DNA from: Pelodera strongyloides
Lineage: Eukaryota; Nematoda; Chromadorea; Rhabditida; Rhabditidae
Reading direction: 5' to 3'
DNA length: 64,000 nt
Assembly (NCBI GenBank): GCA_036852015.1
Contig: JAANDG010000638.1
Location: 1 to 64,000, forward strand
The notes under the pieces are model-generated. The model did not search any database. It saw only the letters and a list, made by a program, of their open reading frames with translations, and was not told the origin of the DNA. The translations under genes and the position numbers were made by a program. How positions within the stretch are numbered: the first letter of the stretch is position 1; each line of letters begins with the position of its first letter. This document shows, piece by piece, positions 23,560-36,207 of this stretch.

Positions 23560-26500
23560 GCGTGTTTTTTTACAATTAGTAAATGTTTAACACCAGTAAG
23601 GAAGCCACTTCAAGATTAGAAATGGTTGTAAATTGCAGCGTCGAAAGCGAAAACTCTGAAAAGAATGTGTAGACTTATAGTCGCTTGCAAATGAAATATC
23701 TTCAGTAGGGAATTTTCGAGGATTCAAGTTCTACGTCGGTATTTATTGTACTATTATTTCTTTTTTTCATGTCTACAGTGATCACCAACAGATTGGTGTA
23801 TGATTTGTCGTTCGAACACCCTCTGGCGATGGATATTAATAAAAAATGTGTGTATTGCCCAGTTTATTAGCTACCAATCAGATAAACTGTTGTTCCAAGA
23901 AATGCAAGCTACTTCCAATAAGCTACGGTACACCCCCGCAATAAAAGTGTTCTTATATTGAGTTTTTCTCAATTGTTTTTTTACTTTAAAGGCGCATGAT
24001 CTTGTAATCCCAATCAAGACAATCTTTGTTTATACCATTTATTGTCGACCTTTCACCACCTTCAGGACATAATTATCTACAGCACCAAGAATCAGTAAAA
24101 CAATACGGGACAAACCATTCGTATTACCAAACACAGCAATATTACACGATTTCACGGAATCAATTAATTAAAGTAAAGGGATAAAATGGTAAGTTGCGCT
24201 GTAAAATGGAAGACAATTGTACATTTTTTTCCGGAACTACATATTCTACCTTGCAATAAAGGAATTGTCATGCTAAACGTTTGGCTTTTTGTATATAAAT
24301 AGATGACGCTTGACGTTCGGTGTATGACTTACAAGAAAAGTTAACAAATGTTTATTAAATGCAACCCATTTACATATGCACCGTGAGATAACATTTTCGA
24401 ACACAGTTAAAACCAAGAAAAAATTTAGAAAACGAGTTTTTGGAGTATTTGAACATACCTACCAGCCTACCACCTTATCTTATAGGATAATACATAGAAC
24501 GATGAAATGAAGCTGAGATCAATGATAACGATAACACAATTGCCTAACAAACCCGATCACCGATAATATGTTGGTGACGAAAGTGACACTGTTGTCTGAA
24601 AATCTGTTCAGATATAAAAGGAATGTAGAATAACAAACTGGACAGAGACCAATAAATCTCGCTGGCTTATATGAGAGTTGGAAAAGAAGGGTGATATGTA
24701 AAACGGAATGTTATTGAATGGGAATATTACATGGTACTTTACAACTGAAACAGAAGACGGCACAGTGGTTCAAATTACAAAGGCAACGTCTCCCAGTTTC
24801 ACGTTTTACAGTATCGGTAATCAGTGACTGAACCGCTTTTCATTTGCATGATATGGTATTAGAGCTGCTAGCAGGGGATCTTTATCCAACAACAAAGGTA
24901 GTTGACACTGAATTGGTGAAAAGAAGCAATTGCGATATCGATCGGCGGATGAAGGTCCAACGTACCTCTCCTTCCTGGAAAATAACAAAGAATATCAAAA
25001 GCAAACGCGGCTGTATAGATATAGTCAGCTAGCAAAGTTAATAACGCTGCGTGGACACTATTTTTAGGTTTGAGAGTTACGGGTTACGTTATCTCTATTG
25101 AATTTTCATCAGCTTTATTGCGAAAAGTAAGTCATCAGTAAGTAAGCTACTCACTTGGCCATCTTCTCAAGAAGTTTCAATTTATTCCTCAGGTTATGAC
25201 GCAATCGATACCTAAAAATGGTATATATAGCTGACGAATCCAAGCTGGGTTCATGAATCTTTAATTAAAAGAAACTGAAATTTACCTGACAATCGGATTC
25301 ATATCATGTATGGAAGCAAAGCTTTCTGAAGAAATAACAATCAACACAGTGCATAGTAACAAGACTTTCATAGTCTTTTGTTTTACCTGGAAAATATATG
25401 ATTTAATGGTGTCTATATTGTTAAAGTGCAAGTTTCATCATAACGAAAATACAGTCAGAAAGTTTCGAACGAGCCTCTATTCCCACATGAAAATAGTAGT
25501 TTTTTCGTCGCAAAAATATATTATTAAGTAAGCCTCTCCAACATATAATCACGGATCTCGTATGCTCGGTTCTTCAAAAATAACGAGCGACTTGTTATTC
25601 TCGAACATGATTATTGGTTCTGGGCCTTGTTTTCAACTAGAGTATTGTTCAAAACTTGTATTAAGACGAATAAAAAATACCTAGAAAATTACGGAGTCTA
25701 CTTAAACTAGATAACAGCGTGTCCTACATACACATTGACAAAATGAGAGACCTGCATTTTATGCATATTTATATCGCATGAGGTGGGACCGAGAGGGGTT
25801 GGCTGATCGGATTGGTATCTTAATCACCTGTAAGATTTAGAAATCTCCCCTCAAAGCACTTAAAGTAAACGAACATTTTCATCAAGCAAGGATTTCTCCG
25901 ACTAATACCAAAGCAACAGGTCGTTTCAAGAATAGAACATTATTAAAAAGTGATGTTCAACTATTTTTTTCAGCGATCTTTACGCAAATCAGTAATAGCT
26001 TATGAAAGGGAGTCCTACAATTTTATGAAAAGCCGATCCGTAGCAATAATATGTCTGAATAGTTCTCTATTTTGTAGTACACACTGTGAGAAAAAAAATA
26101 TTACCCGGTCTTCGATTTGCTCATGGAGTATTTGTGTGTATCCGACGAAACTTGTAAGGAAGAAAATATATTAAATTATTGATCTTTTAACCAACTTGTT
26201 TTAATTTAATACGCAAGGACGTGTCAAATATGGCCAAGATAACCAAGGAACAATATTTAAGTTTGCCGTAATAAACAGTATTGTGTTCGAGGGTGCATTT
26301 GTCGATATTCTTGTCGTTGGTTACTCTATACAGTTTAGGCCCATATCCATAAGTGACATTAGTGTTTTGTATCAGGTAAGCTCCCCGTCACCAGTCGCGG
26401 CAAAATTCCATATCTTTCATTTGTTATAAACCATGGGACAACTCTAAGAGGTCATATCATGCCATAAATAGGAATAGGCATCAAGACAATCTGTATGACC

Positions 26501-29500
26501 GGAGGAAGTCTGCTGTTCTGTGATTATTCAATGTATTCTATGAGGTTTATTTGTGATGCTTGTCGAATTATACGTTCTAAAGTTCGCGCATAAGCGGCTC
26601 ACCCACTGAATGGCGTCATGTAAATAAACTTTTTAGACTGTCAAAATAGTCTGATGGTGAATAGTAAAATTACCGACTTAATCCAACGGCTTATCCTTGA
26701 AAGTGAATGTGTCCCGGATCTAGGAAATAAAGTACCATAACTCAACGAAACAACAGGAAACAGTTTTGGTAGCTGGTCTGAATGACTCAACAACTTTGCA
26801 CTTGCTTCGAAGGGTTATTAGTTTACATTTAAAGTTCTAACAAAATAATATTTTGACTGTACTTCCGAATGAGCAGTGTAGGTTGTATTCCACGAATAAT
26901 TAAGATACCAATCATTCATGGAACTGATAGTTAGTGGAACTTTGCTGTCAGTTTTTGTTCGGAGAATTCGGAGCGAGTAAGTAGGTTACTCGCACCTTAA
27001 TTTAAACTCAAAGACTAAATAAAATTGTGAAGAAAACAATTTCACGTTGTCTAAGCAATTCGGCGAACAAACTGGCCGCCCTTCTTACGAACTGTCTTAC
27101 GAGGGTGTCGGACCATTTTAAGATGTAAACAGAAGACGACTGGAGCCCTCTCCATATCTTCAAATGTGGCGGTAGCCCTTTCCCTGTCATATATTAACCC
27201 CCGCACCTACCAGTACTATTATTAGTACGCAATCTGACAGCCAATAATTGGGTCCTTCTTTTTAACCCCCTTTCCAAATTGGGATTCAGAAATAAATAAC
27301 GTCTAAATCTGTATGGCTAACTATACAATTTCAGAGACATGACAGCTTCGGTCGGCAGTGTCGGTAATAGTCGGTAATACACCTAGTAATGAAAAATAAG
27401 TTTCTTTTACATTGTATGAATGGATCGTAACGTGTGATTGACAAACCTTTTGAACGTGAGTACATTCAATAAATTGCGTCATCATCAACAGGCCAACAGC
27501 ATGCACAGTTTCCTAACGTACTCGAACAAATGTTGGGTTTAAATTTGGGCATAGTAATGTTTGTCACTCTGATAGTATTATGTTCTAAATAATTCTAAAT
27601 AATGTTCTACAAGGAGGAAAAGGGTCGTTCCTGCTTAAGCACATCAACAGCTACCGTGTGTGCATACATATGGAATGCAGTATCTGATCAGATTTTGATC
27701 GCACAATTTACGCAAGTACATAGACAAGGAATTGGTCGGCGGCTTCACAGATTCGTGCAATGTGAAGTCTCACCATGATGACAGAGGCACAAATCGGCAG
27801 TAAATTTCAAAAATCAACAACCATACAGAACTATTGACGTAGAACCAAACGAAGGATCGTGTATTTTTGTGATTTGAATATTCGAAAGCTGCTTAACTCG
27901 GCCATCAAACATCATGTTCAAATGCCTCTTTGCGAACAAGAAAGCATGATAGCTTTAGAAAAGTAAAGCGTAAATTCGGAAATGGAGGGGAAAGTTTATC
28001 GCTAATTTTTCGTTGGGCTATCAAACACGTGTTGCAAATACAAAACTGGCAGTGTCTGAGTATTTGCAAAATAATTCGATGCAGATTTGTTGAACCATCT
28101 TGTGACATTGACAAAATATTTAGAATTTACAAGTAAAAAAACAAAGACTGGGCGATTAAACTGCGGCAACGAACGCTTTCACGGCCCCTTATTTGTACCC
28201 CTCCGACCAACTGCATGGATACATATCGCTATAAAGTTGATTCATCCTGGGTGGTTTCTAACTATCAATAACAATAAGTCAGTTAGTTTAAGTATAAGAT
28301 CCATTAATGATACCTTGTAGAAAATATTGAAAGTTTAACATTCATGGCTTTGAGTAATAGGAAGTGCAGTTTTTTTTTGAGGTTTGATTCGCATAGCTTA
28401 CATGTAATTGAGATGATTTGAGCAAATTTAGCGGCGACGCTTGGAAACAGTTGGGACACAGAAAAAAAATGGGGCAACCAATTTCCTGTTCCCTTGTATA
28501 AGATACAGTAGAAAAACACCAATATGTGCGTGGATTACTTACAGAATGACAACTGACTTGACCCAACACAATGTGTGCAACTAGCTGATCTCAACACTCG
28601 CGTATAAAGAAAGCTAACATCAAAATAAACTATATGTATATGTGCCCACATGTCGTAGAGGTGTAATGTCACTGACGAACCCAGTTCTAAATACCAGACC
28701 TATTGATAAAGTCGCAATTCATCCATACTTCCAACGCGCATGCCGTTTTTGTCATTTCCATGCCCTAACCTAGCATCTAGTCCAATTAACTAATTAATTA
28801 TTATGATACTGCTCAATGCATCTATTTCCGACAGAATCTCACGGATATCGCAGACTCTCATCCAAAGCGAACTAATATATTTGGAATTCACGCTTCGCAC
28901 AACCATTAGGTGAAAGCGGTTGTCAGTAATGTATGGATCACATTTCGTGCACACCTCCAGAAGAAAAACATAGGATGTCTTGCTTTAGCAATTGCCCATT
29001 AACACAGCAACAGTCCTTCGTTTGGCACAACTGACTTTTATGTGTGAACACCTGCAGTACGGTTCTCTGAAGTATACTAAGGTAAAAAAGTGACAACATT
29101 ATTTTCCTCGTTGCGTAACTTGATTGTGTTTGATGCGGGTTCCCACGTAATTTGCTTTGCAGTTTTGTATCTTCGAAAATTTCCTAAAACCAATATGTCT
29201 TTTCAATTCCTCGCGCCGTTAATGCAATTTTCTGTTGCTTAGCCACTAATTTATACAACTAGCGAGCGAATTTGTGGTTCTATTTCTTGGTAACAGTTTA
29301 TTTTCCATCATCATTATTTTTCTGAACTTTTATTAATTTAAACACTTGAGGGTTCAATGCACAATAATGACGAAGCTTTCCTTACTGTATCATCTGAACT
29401 GAAAATTATTTAAAGAACCTGAATAATGCGAGTAATCTTACAGCAAACTGTTTCATAGCGTGCGTGAATTCAGCGACAGTTTTGAAAGGTTTTCTTGATT

Positions 29501-32120
29501 TCAGGTTTGGCTTCAATAATTTGCTTGGTTTTTCTAACGATATAAATAAACATTTTTACTTGAAGGGGAGAGTACTTATCACATCATTTGAGGTCATTAA
29601 ATCAAACATACATGCTTGGTCATGTCCCACAGGAATCTTTTTTTTCGACACAACTTTGTGACATGGCGCGGATATTGTGACGTCAAATGATACAATAAAT
29701 CATTGACTTCCTGGATTGGGGATTACGTGTGCACAGTAATTATGGGTTTTTGTATTCCGGTTGTATCTGTCTTTGACGTAACGATTGCGGTTTTGCATGA
29801 AACCCCATTGTTTTACTTACAAGTAGCTGATTCTACAAAAAGCATCAAAACAACCCTTAGTTTCTTTCAAGGATTCCTGGAAACTTTACCGTCAACCGTT
29901 GAGTCGTCAATTCTGCAGAAAATGACTCCACTGTAACCGAATGTAGCGTAATCTATTGATTGAATTATGGCTCAAATCCGTTAATGTGATCAAACACTAA
30001 GTAGTACACAGCAATGCATGAGATTTAAGCGTAGGTGACAAGTAAGTTTACCAATAAATATCAAAAGTTCAGATCCTCTTTCTTTTCCAATCGTAGTGGC
30101 CATGATGTAGACTCATGTGGGTGTCTCCGTCCATTACCAATTCATGTCACATTTCAGTTACAAACATGCGTTCCCCTGCTCCTCTTTATTCACTGCGGGC
30201 CACATCATCGCAAAACGTAATTGTAAACTTTTCACCGAAACCAGACACCAACCCACGGAGCATTTGTTTAATTTATGGTAAACAGATACACTGTGAAGTA
30301 GTTAAAAATGACCACCCGATAAAACTTGGTCCTCGGCAATTTTTTAATGAAACATATTTCTGGAATGCAGCCCGTTTTCTATGAACAATATTTGACCGCT
30401 CATTGTTCCACGTAAAGCTTAATATTTGACGTTAACTGATATAATTCATATTTTGACATCTAATAAGTAATTATACAAAGAAACGGTGATTAGGTGGTAA
30501 ATGTAAATCGGTTCCAAGAGCTATCGCACATAATCATGCTCATTTGGCGCTTGTTTCGTTTAGTAGTTTGTCCAAAATGTTGCCTTTTTCTCTCTCACGC
30601 ACAGTCGTTATAGGGAGCCCATCTGTTCGAGCAAAAGCCCATTGCACAGTAACATCTTTATGTATTCTCTTGTGGCTTACAAACTATGTATAGCTATCAT
30701 TGTCAAAAAAAATGCGTGATATTTTTTGGTCTTGACTGGCTATATATTTTTTGGATTTGATCCCTTCTTTAAAATATATAGTTCACAACTGGGAAATGAG
30801 GAAATTTCCTCTCGTCTGCCAACTACCACGTAAATTCCGCCTTTGATCTGCTGATGAATAACCCTTTTTACCCTTTTTAGCTTTTTTTTGGTAAGTAGTC
30901 ATATAAAAGGGTTTCTAACTAATGTGCGGAGCTTCAATCTGAAATCTTATAAGCATGACCTGATTACAAAACTGATCCTGGGATTAGCCTCGAGGGTTTC
31001 TTACGCTTGATTTGCTTCCATAACGTATACACCCAGTAAATTACAGGCTACTAAGCATAGGAATGCGCTGTAGTATACTGGCTCTTCTTTGGTCAGTAGT
31101 ATTTAAAAACATCTGGTTTTCGCGTTACTTAGGCATTTAAATAATGCCACTATCAACGCGGAGGCTTATTTAATATTCACTCGATAATTTTTAAATTCGT
31201 ATCTTGTTTCACTTTCACCAAAATCTGATTTCCTTGCAACTGCCATACTTGATTCATACGTTTTATCGATGCTAGATCATGTTGTCTTATACTTAAAATT
31301 TTGACCACGACTGCTCTGAAAAAGACACAACCCGTCATCCACAAATAGTTGGATTTTTCTCTACACGGCCTCTGCAAAATAATATGGTGCTCGTTGGTCG
31401 TGTTGTCTACTATATGGTCTTCACTTGCTAGTACCTGATTTAGTACACCACTGTTACTTATTGAAACTGTCTCGAATTTGAACCATCTCTATTTTTTTTG
31501 CCGCAAATAAACAATGCTTGATACTAAATGTATTCATCTACATGCCACCACACTGACAACTTAGTGAAAGAATTATTTAAGGAAAATGTTTGCGCTACTG
31601 ACCATTAGTTTAAAACGAAGTCATACATGCTAGAGCACTTTAAAAAGAGATCACTTTTGCACTTTGCTTGATGAAATCTGTGATAATTAAACCATTGCCG
31701 ACCCCATGAGGATTCAATAATTATAGGTGCGGGGGGGGAGGGTTGATTGATGCTTTTTAGAATGATGAACTCTTTTTCAGTGGGCGAAAACAGTTCATCG
31801 GAAAGTGGACTTTCCTTAGAATGATTCTAACTTGTTGTTAGAAATCTTTCCTTAGAACACTAAAGCACATATCTAATAAAATCAAATGCAACAACTCTGC
31901 TGAAACATGATTGAAGTGATTATTTCTTTCCTACCCACGATCTCAACTATTATTAAATTTATCTTGTAGTTTCCATTGAATTACGCGCAATATGTTATTT
32001 GATTACAGAAACTTGATTTGTCATTTACTCACGCCGATAGCCCTTTTGATGTTTTATGCTATTGTAATTGCAGACTACATGGTTGTTTGTATTTAAAATA
32101 TCATGGCTATGTAAATGCTG
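23560..32120. other. Long AT-rich interval with no supported gene
   Basis: I find no chain of exons with matching splice sites on either strand and no RNA gene. One GC-richer island at 27020-27190 (minus) has a 50-codon open frame ending in a basic stretch (VRHPRKTVRKKGGQFVRRIA) with no start or splice context. The TTTATTA/AATAAA-rich remainder reads as intergenic. Confidence 0.5.
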
Positions 32121-32130
32121 CATTCCAAAT

Positions 32131-32136
32131 TTTCAG
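32131..32136 (+). other. Probable trans-splice acceptor of the neuropeptide gene
   Basis: TTTCAG at 32131-32136, then GTAA and the start codon at 32141. A 4-base 5' UTR after a consensus acceptor fits spliced-leader addition. Confidence 0.6.
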
Positions 32137-32140
32137 GTAA

Positions 32141-33912
32141 ATGCGTCTTCTCCTAATTGGAGTAGTTTTATTGCAGCAGGTGTTATGTGTAGACAGCAAT
32201 GGACAAGAATCTTTATACAGGTAATGCCAACTAAAAAGTCAATTGCGAGAAAACGGTATAACCCAGTAACTTACACACTGCTCTACATATATGAATATAC
32301 TTGTGTCTTAGGTTTCTTCTTTCTACGGACTCAATAGCAGGTAAACAAATTGTCGTGAAGGTGTCGTGACGTCAAAAGAATATATGGAGAAGCATCTTGT
32401 CTATTTTATCTTTGTCTGCGTAGATTTATAACAAATATTCCAAATTATTCGTTTCAGAAAGTCAACCTCGACAACGCTTGGAAGGATCAATCTTTGACAG
32501 GTTGCTTTTCAGAATGCACATTTCTTTTTTCAACAATTTGTTTCTGCTATAAGAAATATCTGCGAATATTTATTAAAAAGATAAATAAATAATGTTTTGT
32601 AGAGCCTCATTACTGGAGAAACGATCAGAGCTCGATCCACGGTTTCTGAGTGCAGCTTTCGGAAAAAGGAGCTATGATGATCCAAGGTTCTTGCAATTCT
32701 TTCTCGGATTACGCTAGAAATGTAACCAGTTCCTTCATAATGCATTGTAACTGTTACAAAAGTTAACTTCAGATTCCTTTCGTCGTCATTCGGAAAGCGA
32801 AGTGATGATTTCGATCCGCGAATGTTCTCATCGTCATTTGGAAAGAGAAGTTTTAATGAGCCAAGGTAACGACTCTCATTTATTCACACATTCGCACATT
32901 CATATATTGTCGTTCATATGCACCAAAGAACCGCACAAGGTTCCACGTCCTAGAATATTTAGTTTCATTTCTTGTTCACATATGTGCGAAATAGTTATAT
33001 GCAACGTATTGCAGCAGAGTTCGCGACCTATAATTTCTCGTTTACTTCAGCTTGGTTGCTGTAGACTTGGGAAAACGCTCATGGGATGACCCACGATTGA
33101 TGAGCACAATGTTCGGGAAAAGATCAACGGAAGATCCACGGTATGAGCATTAGTGATTGTTATATAAATCCAAGAAACAATAATTGGATAATAATATGAG
33201 AACTATAAAAAAAAATAAGTAAAAATTATGATAATAAATATATAAATAAACTGAAGTAATAAAATTCAATATCAAGCTCGAGCTTGACAACCCGTTTCGG
33301 GTTGTTATAAGGTGACTGTGTACAAAGTGGTGAGCTGCTCGGAAATTGTCGGGCATCCTTATTATCTAAAAAAACTTTTAAATTAAAGCGCGGCCATTTC
33401 AGGTTTATGTCGTCGGCATTTGGCAAGAGAAGTTTCGATAATCCGCGACTTTTTTCCGCTGGTTTTGAGAAAAGAGACTATGATGATCCACGGTATGTTT
33501 CTACAAAATTAAAGCTCGTAGAGCCATTTAATGATTTGATTTTTTGATGTTTAGCATAATTTTGTAGGCAGGGGCTTTCACATGCATCTGCGTTCTTCAC
33601 ATAATTATTAGTAAGACTTGAAACTGGCAATGACAGTGTGGCATCTCAATTTTTGAGCACACACCACCAACCTGAGTAATATTGGGTTTCTTTCTCAAGT
33701 ACTAATAATTATGTGTTCTTCTCACGTACTCTTAATTAACTATTATACTTTCACCTAAAAGACATCATGGGCAAGTAAGAAAAGAGTTGAGTAAAAAAGT
33801 TGTGTGACCACTTTGAAATTTTTAAAATATATAGGTACAAAAAAGGACTGAAAATAAAAATATTTATTATAGACTGCTCTCATCTGCATTCGGAAAACGT
33901 TCGGTCGTTTAA
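32141..33912 (+). CDS. nlp-7-like: Neuropeptide precursor, nlp-7-like, eight exons and eight peptides
   Basis: Exons 32141-32220, 32312-32340, 32458-32500, 32603-32686, 32773-32865, 33051-33140, 33403-33492 and 33873-33912 give 549 nt and 182 residues. The signal peptide is MRLLLIGVVLLQQVLC. After a spacer and a LLEKR cleavage site come eight units separated by KR: SELDPRFLSAAF, SYDDPRFLSSSF, SDDFDPRMFSSSF, SFNEPSLVAVDL, SWDDPRLMSTMF, STEDPRFMSSAF, SFDNPRLFSAGF and DYDDPRLLSSAF. Seven end in GKR and so should be C-terminally amidated; SFDNPRLFSAGF ends in EKR and should not. The chain ends in SVV. The DDPR-M/L/F-...-SF-amide pattern is the one I recall for C. elegans NLP-7, hence the name. 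The product would be processed by proprotein convertase and amidating enzymes in neurons; the receptor is unknown. Introns split the PR codon of successive peptides. Confidence 0.9.
33272..33304. repeat. Two abutting perfect hairpins in a neuropeptide-gene intron
   Basis: TCAAGCTCGAGCTTGA (33272-33287) is a perfect 16-base palindrome. It is followed without a gap by CAACCCG-ttt-CGGGTTG (33288-33304). They sit in the intron between exons 6 and 7. Confidence 0.8.
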
Positions 33913-35367
33913 CCAAGGATCAGTAGAATCATCTGCGTTAACCTTTTTCCCAAAAACCAATGATAGGACACAACCGTACTAATCAATGTATCACATTTTG
34001 ACTTGAAGACTTTGCTCAACACTAATACTGAGTAACAGGATGTTAATTTTTCTATTTAACTAAGGGTTTATTGTTACATTTTGCTAAACTAATACATGTT
34101 GCTGAATATGCGAACCGAATCAGAAAATTTCCAAAGTTTAAAAGTCAAAATGTGAGTTATACCGTAATGCAAATATGATTTAATACGTATGTGTTTTCTC
34201 GTCAGTCCACCTGTCCTTTCCGCGTACAATAAAGTGTTGCTTAACGGTGCGTTTTCTCGGCAGCAACATATATTCATATAGATGAATTTGACAGTTGATT
34301 GATTCAACAGTTTGTTCCTTCCATGGCACCGCTTTTATGCGTAGCAGGAAACACGAGGACGTAAAGTTAGCTTTGCTACAATACAATTATTTCTGTTAAA
34401 CATTCCGTACCACATATGATCTACATTTGTGCAAAACCAACAATACTTTATTCAGGTTGATGACAAATGCGTAGGCTTAAACGACAGCTACAGGTGAAAC
34501 AACATATTAAAGTGTACTATTTAGGGCGCAACTACGCTGTTTATGCTAAAGTATTCGTCTAATTCAGTTTTTGTTCTTGTTCCTGGTTGGCTCACGTGAC
34601 CTGAAGAGTAGGACTGAAGATCCACATAAGAAACATTATTCTTATATTCCTTACGCATTATAGATGTCAGATTGACAGAGACACCAGATATAGGCATATT
34701 ATTTTCAAGTGTGGCCGACGTTAAGCCTATCGTTTTGGATGGTAGAATAATTTTGGATATCTGTAAGTTGTTCGGAGACCCACGGAAGGATCGAGTTTAA
34801 AAAATTGACCCAGCATGCAAAAACATTTAAATACATGAACCATACAAACATATGAATGTGCTCTAGTATCTATTATTTATTGTTAATGCTAAATAGTCCA
34901 GTACCAACGAATTTATCGAAACATATTTGCTAGCGCAATAAAGTAGTTTTATTCCCCGATTATGTTCTCACATCACACATTGAACTGTAGAAATTTCCAA
35001 TGAAAACTTCTGATCGCCTGCATCACTGTGGTGATTTTTGTTGTTTGTTGATATCAGAACTTTGCCTTTTCTTGACCTCACTACGTCACAACTATTTTTA
35101 AACGCTAATCAGTTGAACGCAGTGGGAAGCAGAAGATCGCATCAGGCGCTTAACTCTTCTTGGAAGAACAAATATCTCATGGGTTCCCCGAGATTTCTGA
35201 CGTGAAGTTTGATTTCTGAGAAAAGATTCTGGTGACTACAGGAGAAAAAGCAGTCCAGTATCATCGAGTGATGTGCCTTCGTCAATACATAGAAACCTCC
35301 AGAAAAAAAACAGAGATTACGGGATTCCCATTGATACATATAAAAAAACCAGGAGAATAAAATAGCA

Positions 35368-35930
35368 ACTGGAATACCAACTTCCGGTTCGCTTACTAGT
35401 AAAAAATCGGTGTGTGATGTCTTTGTCTTTAACATAGCATATTAAAGATGACTTTTCCACTTGGCTTTTTTACCCATTCGCGACTTTTACTCCAACAATT
35501 CATATGTGTATTATGGATTGCTTCTGGGCGCACATACTTCCTCTGAAATACCTAAGCCAGTTAAATCCATTGTGTAGCAAATTGGATCGTATGGTCAATT
35601 CAATCACACACGTGTCATAGTTATAAGTGCAAATATTGCGTCTAGGTTTTAGCCACTGCCGTTACGCTGGGTCTGTGTACGCTTATGTGTGTTAGTGCCT
35701 CCAGCTACCGGGATTTCAGTGCTCGGCTAATTACCTTTGTTCGACGCCCATTGAGCTTTACCCACGTCTCTTATTACCGTGTTGATGTCTTAATTGTATT
35801 TATTTTTTTATTATATATGTTTCTGTGCGCATCTTTGCGATGTAATAAATTATAATAATTTTTATTATTATAACAAACTGAATACCAACTTCCAGTTCCC
35901 TTACTAGTAAAAAAAATCGGTGTGTGATGT
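35368..35930. mobile_element. About 450-bp insertion flanked by a 53-bp direct repeat
   Basis: The sequence actggaataccaacttcc...aaaaatcggtgtgtgatgt at 35368-35420 recurs with few changes at 35877-35930. Between them lies a less AT-rich segment that becomes AT-only at its 3' end (taataaattataataatttttattattataac). A retroposed sequence with an AT-rich tail and an unusually long target duplication would look like this; a simple tandem duplication followed by insertion is the alternative. No transposase frame is visible. Confidence 0.5.
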
Positions 35931-36041
35931 GATGTCGAAATTTGGTCTTCTTTGTTATCGTGTGTTCAATGAGACTCACACGCAGTGGTCGCTGTTTACC
36001 TGGTCTTTGCTGATCTCTTCACGCACTTCTGATGCTTGCAG

Positions 36042-36207
36042 ATGCCCTTATCACAAAACACTGAAGACACTGTCGCTGAGAGCGAGGGCGACATTCTTGC
36101 AGGACTCCCGGGGACAAAGACCACGACGAAATTGGGAGCAAATATGTGCAAGATAACAACTTCGCTCTGGTGTCTGGTCTCCGGTACTACCAAGAAGAGT
36201 CGTTCTG
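36042..36207 (+). pseudogene. Coding-like island, possibly a frameshifted small gene or relic
   Basis: An ATG directly follows a gatgcttgcag acceptor and opens MPLSQNTEDTVAESEGDILA. Downstream, another frame becomes more protein-like (DKDHDEIGSKYVQDNNFALV then SGLRYYQEESF and a TGA). One frame shift would join the two. The base composition is clearly richer in GC than the flanks. I do not recognise a family; it could be a gene relic carried near the adjacent insertion. Confidence 0.25.

Noticed and set aside
27020..27190. GC-rich island with a 50-codon basic frame on the minus strand
   Set aside because: No ATG or splice context at the right place and no recognisable family; noted only as an island.
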